Shown here piece by piece: positions 17,420 through 25,109 of a stretch of DNA of 63,569 nucleotides; positions within the stretch are counted from its first letter, which is position 1; the number at the start of each line of letters is the position of its first letter. The DNA is taken from contig JAFGWE010000037.1 of the NCBI GenBank assembly GCA_016937345.1, forward strand, positions 1 to 63,569. The letters are read 5' to 3'. The notes beneath the pieces were generated by a model. The model worked only from the letters and a program-made list of their open reading frames with translations. It searched no databases and was not told the origin of the DNA. Source of the DNA: Methanomicrobiaceae archaeon (GTDB lineage: Archaea > Halobacteriota > Methanomicrobia > Methanomicrobiales > Methanomicrobiaceae). A program made the translations under genes and the position numbers.

Positions 17420-18222
17420 GCTGCTTTTACCTCCATCTCGGTTTCATAGGTTTCATTTTTGAGAGTGTGAGTATAACTCAAAACCTTGAAAAGACCGTTT
17501 ACATTCGGGCTTTCAATTCGGAGCCAACTGTCTGTCCTGATCTTCCAGTTCAACAGAGTCTTAATTTTAGCATCTACCTCTGAGGAATCACTCTCATTCT
17601 TCTCTGCTGAGAGAAGGCCTGTTGAACTGTTAATCTCAAAGACTTCTGCTGTTTTATTGTCCGACCGGACAAAGTATCCCATCCCGCCTTCTGTATAAAT
17701 GGTATAGCTCTCGCCGCTGCCGTTGATTATCTTCTGCAGTTCTTCCAGGATCTTCTGACCGGTTCCTGCAAAGGTCCGGGCCTGCGGAAATCTGTATCCA
17801 GACTGATCAATCTGACCAGTAGGAATACTACATGTGCTGAAAACTTCACTGACTGCGTCTGAAAGTTTACTTTCTGCAGCGACATTAAGAATGAATTCCT
17901 CGGACTCATATAACAGACGAGAGGCATCAGAGCAGCTGATTATTGTTGATACATCAGCACCGTCACGTTCAGTCTCCTTTTCTGTTATATAACCTTCAAA
18001 AACAACTCCATAATCGCCCTGATATCCTGCTTTTATTCTTAATGGCCGGTCCTTGATTATTGCATCAAGAGTTCCTCTGCCCTGGTTCCAGAGAACAATC
18101 TCTCCGGAGTTCTGCGAAGAGTCATTTGATTTTTTGATCTTAAACTCAATGTCGCAGGATTCTGAATCAAAGAGCATGCTGTCAATCTGGACTTGTATCA
18201 GACGATACCATGATTCACTCAT
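17416..18222 (-). CDS. Baseplate hub protein (gpD / gp44 / gp27-like)
   Basis: A 268-residue hub protein. The pattern fits the late-control D family: an N-terminal beta domain (SCDIEFKIKKS, GEIVLWNQG), then FEGYITEKETERDGADVSTIISCSDASRLL, a middle helical part and a C-terminal YTHTLKNETYETEMEVKAA strand pair. It makes the ring that links the tail tube to the spike. It overlaps the spike gene by 4 nt and the 90-residue gene by 4 nt. Confidence 0.82.
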   Translation of the reverse strand: MSESWYRLIQVQIDSMLFDSESCDIEFKIKKSNDSSQNSGEIVLWNQGRGTLDAIIKDRPLRIKAGYQGDYGVVFEGYITEKETERDGADVSTIISCSDASRLLYESEEFILNVAAESKLSDAVSEVFSTCSIPTGQIDQSGYRFPQARTFAGTGQKILEELQKIINGSGESYTIYTEGGMGYFVRSDNKTAEVFEINSSTGLLSAEKNESDSSEVDAKIKTLLNWKIRTDSWLRIESPNVNGLFKVLSYTHTLKNETYETEMEVKAA

Positions 18223-18491
18223 ATTATCCAGATCTCCATTTCATCAAGGCTTTTTACATATAGCGTGAATAAAACCTCTTTAGTGATTTCATTTTTGATA
18301 TCGTTGTAGAATCCTTCCACCAGCTTCCCTGAGTAAAGGAGAACCTCGTCTGAGACTCTTCTAATTAATATTGTATAGATCCCCGCTGTAATGTTACGCT
18401 GAAAAAATGCCGAATAGGTTATTTTATTGAGCTTGAAGAGCTGCTTCTGAGGATATCCTGCTGATGTTTCAAAAGGTAATATTGAGACCAT
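18219..18491 (-). CDS. Small baseplate protein, plug-like
   Basis: A 90-residue beta-rich protein between the Dit-like and hub genes. It starts MVSILPFETSAGYPQKQLFKL, with repeated strands such as YTILIRRVSDEVLLYSGKLV. Small baseplate-plug proteins of this size stand at the same position in other contractile-tailed viruses. The identity is by position and size. It overlaps its neighbours by 1 and 4 nt. Confidence 0.55.
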   Translation of the reverse strand: MVSILPFETSAGYPQKQLFKLNKITYSAFFQRNITAGIYTILIRRVSDEVLLYSGKLVEGFYNDIKNEITKEVLFTLYVKSLDEMEIWII

Positions 18492-19006
18492 TATCCAGCC
18501 ATCCCCCGTATTGTCACTTCTTTTCCAACAATTTCATTGAGCTCTTCAACGTCTCTTTTGATATCCTCCGGAGTTGCTGCCACATTTAAGGCCGTGACAG
18601 AGCCTTCACTTTTTCCCTGTAGAATATCCAGAGATTCAGAGGCTGATTCAACTTTTGCAGTGATTATCTCCTGCAATTTTAAAGTCATGCTGCAGGCTGT
18701 AATCGATGAGCCTTCAGTGTAGTTCATGGCAGAGATCACAATGTTTTCCAGCACCCGGGTTTCAGATATGAATTTGAGTTTCTTTTTTTGGTCTTTAAGA
18801 GCCCGTAGTGCTTCGATTTCTTCCTTTAAGACCGTCAGTTTCAATGAGACAGTGACGGGGTTCTGGATAATATGATCACTTACTGAGTATTCTGCAGCGG
18901 TTTTATGCAGGGGGACATTAAGAGTGTCGGAGTATGCAACCTCCGCAACAGTCTGAAGGATGTTTTGCACTCCGGAATCAGTAAGCATGATGTCTTCTGT
19001 CGGCAT
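18491..19006 (-). CDS. Dit-like tail protein (N-terminal domain type)
   Basis: A 171-residue protein. The stretch LHKTAAEYSVSDHIIQNPVTVS fits the start of Dit-like tail proteins, where a His/Asp-containing strand (DHxxxxP) is typical. It probably links the tube to the hub and stands between the tape-measure and plug genes. It has its own late promoter upstream. The C-terminal 60 residues are helical and acidic. Confidence 0.65.
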   Translation of the reverse strand: MPTEDIMLTDSGVQNILQTVAEVAYSDTLNVPLHKTAAEYSVSDHIIQNPVTVSLKLTVLKEEIEALRALKDQKKKLKFISETRVLENIVISAMNYTEGSSITACSMTLKLQEIITAKVESASESLDILQGKSEGSVTALNVAATPEDIKRDVEELNEIVGKEVTIRGMAG

Positions 19007-19031
19007 ACTGAGGAATTGTCAGGCTGTGAAT

Positions 19032-19050
19032 GATATAAAAAAAAGTCTTA
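19032..19050 (-). promoter_or_regulatory. Late promoter copy 10 (Dit-like gene)
   Basis: Minus strand TAAGACTTTTTTTTATATC, with TATA centre about 30 nt before ATG 19006. It begins just after the tape-measure stop. Confidence 0.65.
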
Positions 19051-19054
19051 GATC

Positions 19055-20818
19055 TCAGGCTCCGACAGCTTTCAGTTCGCCTTTGATCATTCGCGTCATT
19101 CCGGACTGCAGCTTCTGATCCCTCTTGTCCATGATTGAATTAAGGTCGTCTTTTGTGACTCCTTCTGTTCTCAGGTCGCCGGTGTTAAGCGATGCATCCA
19201 GTTTCTCAATGTTTATATTCAGAGTTCTGTTCTGCGATCCATAAGCTTTGCCGGCTATTTCCTGTGTACGATAAGCCCCTCCTAAGATCTCCGAATAGTC
19301 ATCAACAATTGCAAGGTTTTGTCCTGATCCTATCCGCCAGAGGTTATCAGCCAGACCCATCGGAGTAATGCCCCACATCGCATCGAGAATCAGTTTGACA
19401 TAAGGATTGTCAAGAGCCCCTGATATTTGGTCAACAATCGGCTCCAGGTATTTCCATACCTCTGCAAGGCTTCCGGAAAGATATTCAAATGCAAGAGTTG
19501 TTCCTGTAACCCAGCGTTCCAGTCCGGGAAATGTGTCATACAGCCATCTGACCGCCTGCCCGAGCATTGAATCTTCCCAGCCTTTATCGAAAACATCCCA
19601 CAAAAGCCATGCTGCACCCACAATTGCAAGGATTGCGAGTGTTATAGGATTTACAGCAATTGCCCATAGAGATGCACCGAGAGCCCATGTTGCAGCCGTC
19701 AGACCCCCTTCAGCATATGCAGCACTAATTGAGGCTGGGACTACACCGTATAATAAACCAGTTAATGTTGGCCATTCACTTGAAATTAAAGATAAAGCTG
19801 CAAGCTGAATTAGCAATGTCCCTGTTATTCCTAGAAGAGTCGATCCGACAAGACCTCCGGTTCCAATTACTGCCTTCATGGGTTCAGGCATCGCATTAAG
19901 TGCATCAGCCAAAAAATTATTTGCATTAGCGGTTGCCGAGATTACCGGCAGTGCTCCTTCTGTGAGTTCAGTCTGAAGATTTTCCCACGCTGCTGTTGAT
20001 TTACCCAGAGTTTCTTTCAGGTTTTGCTGAGAGAAATCCACATCTTTGAGGAGATCATCTGAATGAGCCAGAACTTCGTTAATGAATGCCAGCCTTTCCT
20101 GTTCTGTAGTTAAAGCATCGGCAGAAATTCCTAATGTCTTTGCATAATTGTTTCTTGCTTCATCGATATCGACAATAATACCCAGATTATCAAGCCATAA
20201 TTTTGATTCTCTGGCAGTACCTGTCATTATTGACTGATAGTAATATGCCATATCTCCGGGGAGCTGTCTGGCAGCAGCACGAGCCATCTCAGTCATCTTT
20301 GGAAGAGCATCTTCCGGAATACCGAGAAGCATTGCCATATTTGCATTTGTTACAAGACTTGTGTCTGTCAACTGGCTGCCTGAGGCTTCTCTGAGTTTGT
20401 AAATAAAAGAATCTGTGTCAGTTCCAAGTTTACTTAGGAGTGCATCATATGCACTTTGATACGTAGCCAGATCCTTTGTTCCTTCTGAGTAGTAATTCAG
20501 GCCAAGATAACCTGCACCTGCGAATGCTGCACCGATGCCGGCGATAGCCATCTTATGATCCTCGATGGATTTTGCGGCACCGGTAAGACGGGATTTAAGA
20601 CCGTTTGTATATTTATCAACAGCCTGCTCTGCATTTTGATATGCCTGAACAACCTTATTAGAAGAATTGGTGGTGGCTTCCTGGTATTTTTTTGCCACAT
20701 CTCCGCCTTTACCAAGTATCTTATCAACCTGCTCATCGACTTTCCGGGCAGGAGCCGTTACCCGATCAACAAGCTCCCAGATTATTTTTATTGAACGAAC
20801 GGCACCATCAGCTGACAT
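19055..20818 (-). CDS. Tail tape measure protein
   Basis: A 587-residue protein with the make-up of tape measures. The N-terminal half is helical and coiled (about 25-90 and 180-290). There is a hydrophobic, Gly/Ala-rich segment near residues 315-400 with membrane-like spans, and a C-terminal soluble tail. It sets tail length and later leaves through the tube. It stands between the chaperone (with cargo in between) and the Dit-like gene. A late promoter precedes ATG 20818. The length is short for a myovirus. Confidence 0.9.
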   Translation of the reverse strand: MSADGAVRSIKIIWELVDRVTAPARKVDEQVDKILGKGGDVAKKYQEATTNSSNKVVQAYQNAEQAVDKYTNGLKSRLTGAAKSIEDHKMAIAGIGAAFAGAGYLGLNYYSEGTKDLATYQSAYDALLSKLGTDTDSFIYKLREASGSQLTDTSLVTNANMAMLLGIPEDALPKMTEMARAAARQLPGDMAYYYQSIMTGTARESKLWLDNLGIIVDIDEARNNYAKTLGISADALTTEQERLAFINEVLAHSDDLLKDVDFSQQNLKETLGKSTAAWENLQTELTEGALPVISATANANNFLADALNAMPEPMKAVIGTGGLVGSTLLGITGTLLIQLAALSLISSEWPTLTGLLYGVVPASISAAYAEGGLTAATWALGASLWAIAVNPITLAILAIVGAAWLLWDVFDKGWEDSMLGQAVRWLYDTFPGLERWVTGTTLAFEYLSGSLAEVWKYLEPIVDQISGALDNPYVKLILDAMWGITPMGLADNLWRIGSGQNLAIVDDYSEILGGAYRTQEIAGKAYGSQNRTLNINIEKLDASLNTGDLRTEGVTKDDLNSIMDKRDQKLQSGMTRMIKGELKAVGA

Positions 20819-20841
20819 GATAAGATTTTTCTGTGATTGGT

Positions 20842-20860
20842 TTTATAAAGAAAAGTCTGA
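20842..20860 (-). promoter_or_regulatory. Late promoter copy 9 (tape measure), possibly bidirectional
   Basis: Minus strand TCAGACTTTTCTTTATAAA. The TATA box TTTATAAA (20842-20849) is a perfect palindrome. It lies about 27 nt before ATG 20818 on the minus strand and about 22 nt before ATG 20868 on the plus strand. Confidence 0.7.
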
Positions 20861-20867
20861 GAGAATT

Positions 20868-21056
20868 ATGGTTCGAATAAAAGGAGAAGGTAATAAAAGG
20901 ACAGTTTATACTGATGAATTTGGAGAGGGTAGAAGATGTCCTTTCCTAACAACTAGAGCAGACTCAACAGTTATTTGTATTAAAGAAGAGTGCATGCTGT
21001 GGAATGAGGAAAAACAGACCTGCAATATCAACGTGATTGCGGAGAGTAAAAGGTAG
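20868..21056 (+). CDS. Small four-cysteine protein, cargo island
   Basis: A 62-residue protein with four cysteines in the last two thirds (RCPFL, ICIKEECMLW, QTCNI), a likely metal-binding or disulfide knot. It starts MVRIKGEGNKRTVYTDEFGE. It lies opposite in strand to the tail genes, directly next to the tape-measure promoter, and its stop is only 7 bases before the lipoprotein start. The two look like one small operon. Function is unknown. Confidence 0.65.
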   Translation: MVRIKGEGNKRTVYTDEFGEGRRCPFLTTRADSTVICIKEECMLWNEEKQTCNINVIAESKR

Positions 21057-21063
21057 AAGAATC

Positions 21064-21423
21064 ATGTCAAACTATGCTGATAAATTATCCATTTCAATAA
21101 TGGGCTTAATCTGTGTTTGCTTTTTATTGTCATGCGGGTGTACGTCATCTGCATCGAACAGCGGCGACGATGCGATCATAAAAACTGTTACCTTCGGAGG
21201 ATATCCTGAAGATAGCTATTGGGCAACATCCACCCTATTATTGTATGATAAACCAGGGGGATTACAAGCAGGCGCAAAAGTTGTAAGTCGTGTTGAAAAA
21301 CCTCTTGGAGCAACAACAAAAATTTATGAAATTAAGGATGTGGATGGAACGGTTTTTTATAAAGTCGAAATAAAAAACAAAATTGGATGGACTACTGAAT
21401 ATATTGTAACAGGAAAAGAATGA
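21064..21423 (+). CDS. Viral lipoprotein with SH3-like domain
   Basis: A 119-residue secreted protein. Residues 1-24 form a signal peptide with a long hydrophobic core and the lipobox FLLSCGC. The mature part from about residue 40 has a bacterial SH3-like pattern (LLLYDKPGG, FYKVEIKNKIGWTTEYIV). It would sit on the outer face of the host membrane. Such provirus lipoproteins often change the cell surface or block other viruses; that role is inferred here. A T-run follows the stop. Confidence 0.7.
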   Translation: MSNYADKLSISIMGLICVCFLLSCGCTSSASNSGDDAIIKTVTFGGYPEDSYWATSTLLLYDKPGGLQAGAKVVSRVEKPLGATTKIYEIKDVDGTVFYKVEIKNKIGWTTEYIVTGKE

Positions 21424-21454
21424 GCTAAAAATGTTTACTTTTTTTTAAAAGAAA

Positions 21455-22513
21455 TTATTTTTTCTCGTATTTCTCCACAGCTGCGTGAATACGATCTCTG
21501 AATTTATACAGGTCTGAGATATCAGAGATAGGTAATTTTTCTTCTTTTTCACCATCAAAAAGTCCCAGATATTTCTTTGTTGGGCTATTCAGGTATAACC
21601 TGCAAATTTGTTTTCGGATTGTATCGTCCAGGAGAATTCCACAATAACTTCTTACATCCCTCATAACCACTCTGGAAGGATCAATAGCATCGCTTAGAAT
21701 TGCCTGTATTATATAGTACCCTTTTATTTCTTCTTCAGTAGTTACTATCCTGTCATCCTCTTCTTCAGGCGGAGGGGTTTCCACAGTCTCAACTTTTTCC
21801 TGTGGTGCCATTGCAGATTTAAGCCGCTCGTTAATCTGATCATTGATGAATTGAGTTAATGCACGTTTTACTACGCTTGAAATTTCGTCAATTGTCTTTT
21901 GAGTTAGCTTCGTATGGGTAATCTGACGTGCGAAATATTTTACAAATTCTATATCCGGATTTTCTAATTGTGTGGACAATATTGTCTTAATTTCACGAAC
22001 ATATTTCATCTCAATTGCTGAAGGTAAAATCGCATCAACGTCAAAAGAGTCTTTACGGAATCTGTTTAATGCAGCAATCTGAGGATCAGTAAGATTAAGC
22101 ATATTTAATTCAAGGAATGGTTTTGAATCCATTTTATTTTCTGCATCGATATCCGTATAAAATTGATAGACAATACCATTAGTAAGGATTCCTACACGCG
22201 CCTCTGTAACTGAAAAATATCTATAAAGTTGAGAAAGATGAGAGCTATTTAGTTCTATATCTACAGGTTTGCATTCAACAAGGATGGCTGGCTTACCGGC
22301 CTGCATAATTGCATAATCTACTTTTTCTCCTTTTTTAGTCCCACAATCTGCAATACATTCAGGGCATACTTCTGACGGGTCAAAGACATTATAACCCAAC
22401 ATTTGAATAAAAGGAAGAATCAATGCGGTTTTTGCTCCTTCTTCTGTTTTAATTTGACTGGTAAGTGAAGGTATTCTTGCAGCAAATAGTTTTAGTTGTT
22501 CGTTGTATTCCAT
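21455..22513 (-). CDS. Stand-alone HsdR-N-like PD-(D/E)xK nuclease
   Basis: A 352-residue protein like the N-terminal domain of type I restriction R subunits. The catalytic set is visible: E25 in the first helix, D66 in KVDYAIM and E80-C-K82 in LVECKPVD. A second helical region (about 150-220) and an acidic linker PPPEEEDD lead to a C-terminal domain (about 240-352). No helicase domain is attached and no hsdM or hsdS gene is nearby. It could be a solitary viral defence gene. It converges on the lipoprotein gene. Confidence 0.75.
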   Translation of the reverse strand: MEYNEQLKLFAARIPSLTSQIKTEEGAKTALILPFIQMLGYNVFDPSEVCPECIADCGTKKGEKVDYAIMQAGKPAILVECKPVDIELNSSHLSQLYRYFSVTEARVGILTNGIVYQFYTDIDAENKMDSKPFLELNMLNLTDPQIAALNRFRKDSFDVDAILPSAIEMKYVREIKTILSTQLENPDIEFVKYFARQITHTKLTQKTIDEISSVVKRALTQFINDQINERLKSAMAPQEKVETVETPPPEEEDDRIVTTEEEIKGYYIIQAILSDAIDPSRVVMRDVRSYCGILLDDTIRKQICRLYLNSPTKKYLGLFDGEKEEKLPISDISDLYKFRDRIHAAVEKYEKK

Positions 22514-22635
22514 AATTTACAAAACCCCAAAATTAAAGAAGAGACATTTGCAAATGACAAGGTCTCTATAAAAAACAATTGTTCAAAAGAAGATATATAA
22601 TTATTGTTTAGATAAATTATTTTAAAATAATACGT

Positions 22636-22809
22636 TCATTTAATCTTTTCAATTATCAGACGCTTATTCTCGGCATCAAGTGTGATTTTTATTTGCTCCC
22701 CCGTCTCAAAAGGAAATGCAGAATCCGTTACAATTTTTGATGGAATAGAGAGATATTTTGTTTTTGCTTTACCAGTGGATGTTAGTTTTCCAAATCCTGT
22801 TAATGCCAT
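22636..22809 (-). CDS. AbrB/SpoVT-like small DNA-binding protein
   Basis: A 57-residue protein whose pattern fits an AbrB-type swapped-hairpin fold: KYLSIPSKIVTDSAFPFETG and IKITLDAENKRLIIEKI. Such proteins are antitoxins or regulators. Start is ATG 22809, stop TGA 22636. Two copies of TTTACACAG overlap and follow its start region, a likely operator. It may control the antirepressor that diverges from it or the nuclease downstream of it. Confidence 0.7.
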   Translation of the reverse strand: MALTGFGKLTSTGKAKTKYLSIPSKIVTDSAFPFETGEQIKITLDAENKRLIIEKIK

Positions 22810-22829
22810 TTACACAGTAATTTACACAG
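22809..22829. repeat. Direct repeats TTTACACAG (likely operator)
   Basis: Two 9-base copies at 22809-22817 and 22821-22829, 12 bases apart, at the start of the AbrB-like gene and in the divergent space toward the antirepressor. A 12-base step is close to one helix turn, so the sites could bind one oligomer. Confidence 0.5.
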
Positions 22830-22912
22830 GTAAATCTATTTATAATTTTATTATAAATATGTATTTTGCACGTGTATAATACATTTGCATTTTTTGAACA
22901 GTGGTGGAACAT

Positions 22913-24046
22913 ATGAAAACATTATCGAAAACAGAAGTGCTCCCCTCCTCAGTTAGCGCCGCGGTGGAGAGCAACAAAGTATCGACCTTTGAACAGAAAA
23001 ATTTTGCTTACCAATCAGACACAGTGTTGCTTGAGCATTGTATTGAGAGGATTATAAAATCCTCGCAGATGTGCAGTTTAAAGTGTGAATATCACAAAAT
23101 GATTGCTTTGGGGGCAAATCCCAAACTTACAAAAGAATGGTTTGATTGTGAAGTAAGGAGACTAATGAAAAGTGCTGACCTGAAACCTCTGATAGATGAA
23201 TACCTGAAGACACAGGTCACGACTGAGAAAGATCACTCTGCAAAGAACTCTGACAACATGCAGGTGTTCAACTTCTCAGGTCATGACATCCGGGTGATTA
23301 TGCAGAAAGAGGATGCATGGTTTGTAGCACAGGACGTATTGAATATATTAGGCACAAATACGGATAATCTCTATAAAACACTGGATTCTGATGAGAAAAA
23401 GACCTGCCCCGTACATTGTACGGATCAGGTCAGGCATCTTGCAATAGTATCCGAGGCCGGCCTTTACACTCTTCTGCTGCGTTCCAGAAAGCCGGAGGCA
23501 AAACCCTTCCGCCGGTGGGTGACACATGAAGTCCTGCCGACTATCAACAGGCAGGGGTATTACTCAACTGCTCAGAACACTGATGGCCTTGCAGAGGTAG
23601 TTGAAATGAATCAGAGACTTGAAGCAGAACTGAAAAAAATGAGAAGCAGGTATGACATCGCAATGCAGCTTGTCAGAAACCTGAACAATCCTCAACCCGC
23701 TGCACTGAAAGAGATTACAAATCAACCGGACACAGACAATATTGCAGTCGGGGAACTTGCACGGCGCATCACACAGCAGACAGGAAGGCGAATCAATGAA
23801 GTCAACCTGTTTAAATGGCTGAGAGAAAATGATTACCTCAGCGATGACAAACGCCACTGGAATCAGCCTACCCTGACTGCATACCGTCAGCAGTTATTTG
23901 TTCTGGAAGACTATCCTCGGCAGCTTCCGGGAGGACGGACGATGATACGGCACACAACCCGCGTCACCGGCAAAGGTCAGGAATATTTTATAGGTATATT
24001 TCAGCGGATGAATTCAGGGCAGAAATGCCTTACAGCATCAATTTAA
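22913..24046 (+). CDS. Antirepressor-like protein, BRO-N domain
   Basis: About 377 residues. An N-terminal helical part of unknown type (1-105) is followed by a BRO-N domain (about 110-215: IRVIMQKEDAWFVAQDVLNILG, VSEAGLYTLLLRSRKPEAK, FRRWVTHEVLPTINRQGYY). A coiled-coil linker and a C-terminal KilA-C/ANT-like domain (about 275-370: INEVNLFKWLRENDYL) come after. This make-up is typical of phage antirepressors that act in induction. I chose ATG 22913; GTG codons at 22901 and 22904 are also in frame, and a TATA box at about 22878 leaves the choice open. Confidence 0.8.
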   Translation: MKTLSKTEVLPSSVSAAVESNKVSTFEQKNFAYQSDTVLLEHCIERIIKSSQMCSLKCEYHKMIALGANPKLTKEWFDCEVRRLMKSADLKPLIDEYLKTQVTTEKDHSAKNSDNMQVFNFSGHDIRVIMQKEDAWFVAQDVLNILGTNTDNLYKTLDSDEKKTCPVHCTDQVRHLAIVSEAGLYTLLLRSRKPEAKPFRRWVTHEVLPTINRQGYYSTAQNTDGLAEVVEMNQRLEAELKKMRSRYDIAMQLVRNLNNPQPAALKEITNQPDTDNIAVGELARRITQQTGRRINEVNLFKWLRENDYLSDDKRHWNQPTLTAYRQQLFVLEDYPRQLPGGRTMIRHTTRVTGKGQEYFIGIFQRMNSGQKCLTASI

Positions 24047-24163
24047 AATCTTTTTTTTAGGATCTTGAACTATTATATATACAATAAATACAATAATATC
24101 ATCATTAATTCCATCCGGGACTGCGACCAGGCAGCCTGATAATAAAATGAAGAAGTGATAAAA

Positions 24164-24310
24164 ATGGCAAAACCAATTGAACTGGGTTTAACTTTAGAGG
24201 GTGAGGATGCCAAGCGGTTTTATGAGTATATGAAAAATCCGACGTATCCCGAAAAAACAAAAGAGCGATTAAAGAAAGCTGCAAAACGAGCAGGAATACC
24301 TACAGATTAA
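24164..24310 (+). CDS. Small antitoxin-like protein paired with GNAT gene
   Basis: A 48-residue charged protein, MAKPIELGLTLEGEDAKRF followed by a Lys-rich helix. Small proteins of this kind often stand before acetyltransferase-type toxins in archaea. The stop TAA at 24308-24310 is followed immediately by the ATG of the GNAT gene, so the two must be translated as a pair. The antitoxin role is inferred from this pairing. Confidence 0.65.
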   Translation: MAKPIELGLTLEGEDAKRFYEYMKNPTYPEKTKERLKKAAKRAGIPTD

Positions 24311-24838
24311 ATGGATATTCCTGATCACTTTTTTGAAACAGATTTGAATTATTGTTCTCTTTCAAAAGAATACGATATCTCTAAATTTTCTTGTTCAGAA
24401 TCAGAACTGACGGATTTTTTGAAAGAAGACGCTTTGGATAACCAACTCCGTAATTTTTCAGTAACACACCTTGCATATTGGAACCACAATCTGGTTGGAT
24501 ATTTTACACTTGTAAATGACTGCATAAGTGTTGATAATTTAAATCCTGAAGATCGTTATGATGACATCATATACAGGCGATATCCTGCATTAAAGATCGC
24601 CCGTATTGCTACAGACACTAATTACGAGAAAAAAGGAATCGGGTCTCTGATGATTGATGAAATATTTTATATTGCATTTGAGGTATCAAAAAGAGCCGGA
24701 TGCCGATTATTGACAGTAGATGCCAAAAAAAATGCTGTAGGTTTTTATATCAATTGTGGATTTAAACAGTCAAATTCGTCCCATAAAGATACCTCCTCTA
24801 TGTATATGGAATTCCACAATGCTTTGCACCAGAGGTGA
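24311..24838 (+). CDS. GNAT acetyltransferase, likely toxin of a toxin-antitoxin pair
   Basis: A 175-residue GNAT-fold protein. It has the acetyl-CoA loop in ATDTNYEKKGIGSLMIDEIF (near residues 99-118), the strand CRLLTVDAKKNAVGFYINCGF, and an N-terminal CSESELTDFLKEDALDN typical of TacT/AtaT-related toxins. Such toxins acetylate charged tRNA. It is the middle gene of a three-gene unit. Other acetylation targets are possible. Confidence 0.75.
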   Translation: MDIPDHFFETDLNYCSLSKEYDISKFSCSESELTDFLKEDALDNQLRNFSVTHLAYWNHNLVGYFTLVNDCISVDNLNPEDRYDDIIYRRYPALKIARIATDTNYEKKGIGSLMIDEIFYIAFEVSKRAGCRLLTVDAKKNAVGFYINCGFKQSNSSHKDTSSMYMEFHNALHQR

Positions 24839-24841
24839 TGA

Positions 24842-25108
24842 ATGTACATATTCGGCCCGCCAACGCCAGACAGCATCAGAATGGTAGAGGTGTTCATTAA
24901 GGAAAATAGCGGTGAGCTTAAAAAATCAGCGTTATGCAAAGCTCTTCCCAAACAGATGATGTACCAGACATTCATGCAAATTATCGATTATCTTCAGGAA
25001 TCAAACAAAATTGCTGTCGACGGTGAAGGACATCTCTGTTGGATTTTTAACCCCGAGGCTGTAAGATATTATAACAGCCGCGAGGATCTGAGATTAAAAA
25101 AAGAATAA
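24842..25108 (+). CDS. Small winged-helix-like protein of the GNAT operon
   Basis: An 88-residue protein with a winged-helix pattern: MVEVFIKENSGELKKSALCKALP, MMYQTFMQIIDYLQESNKIAVD, then the wing and WIFNPEAVRYYN. It starts 4 bases after the GNAT stop. It may regulate the operon. The stop at 25108 is one base from the end of the opposed chaperone frame, so the two genes meet without overlap. Confidence 0.7.
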   Translation: MYIFGPPTPDSIRMVEVFIKENSGELKKSALCKALPKQMMYQTFMQIIDYLQESNKIAVDGEGHLCWIFNPEAVRYYNSREDLRLKKE

Positions 25109-25109
25109 T

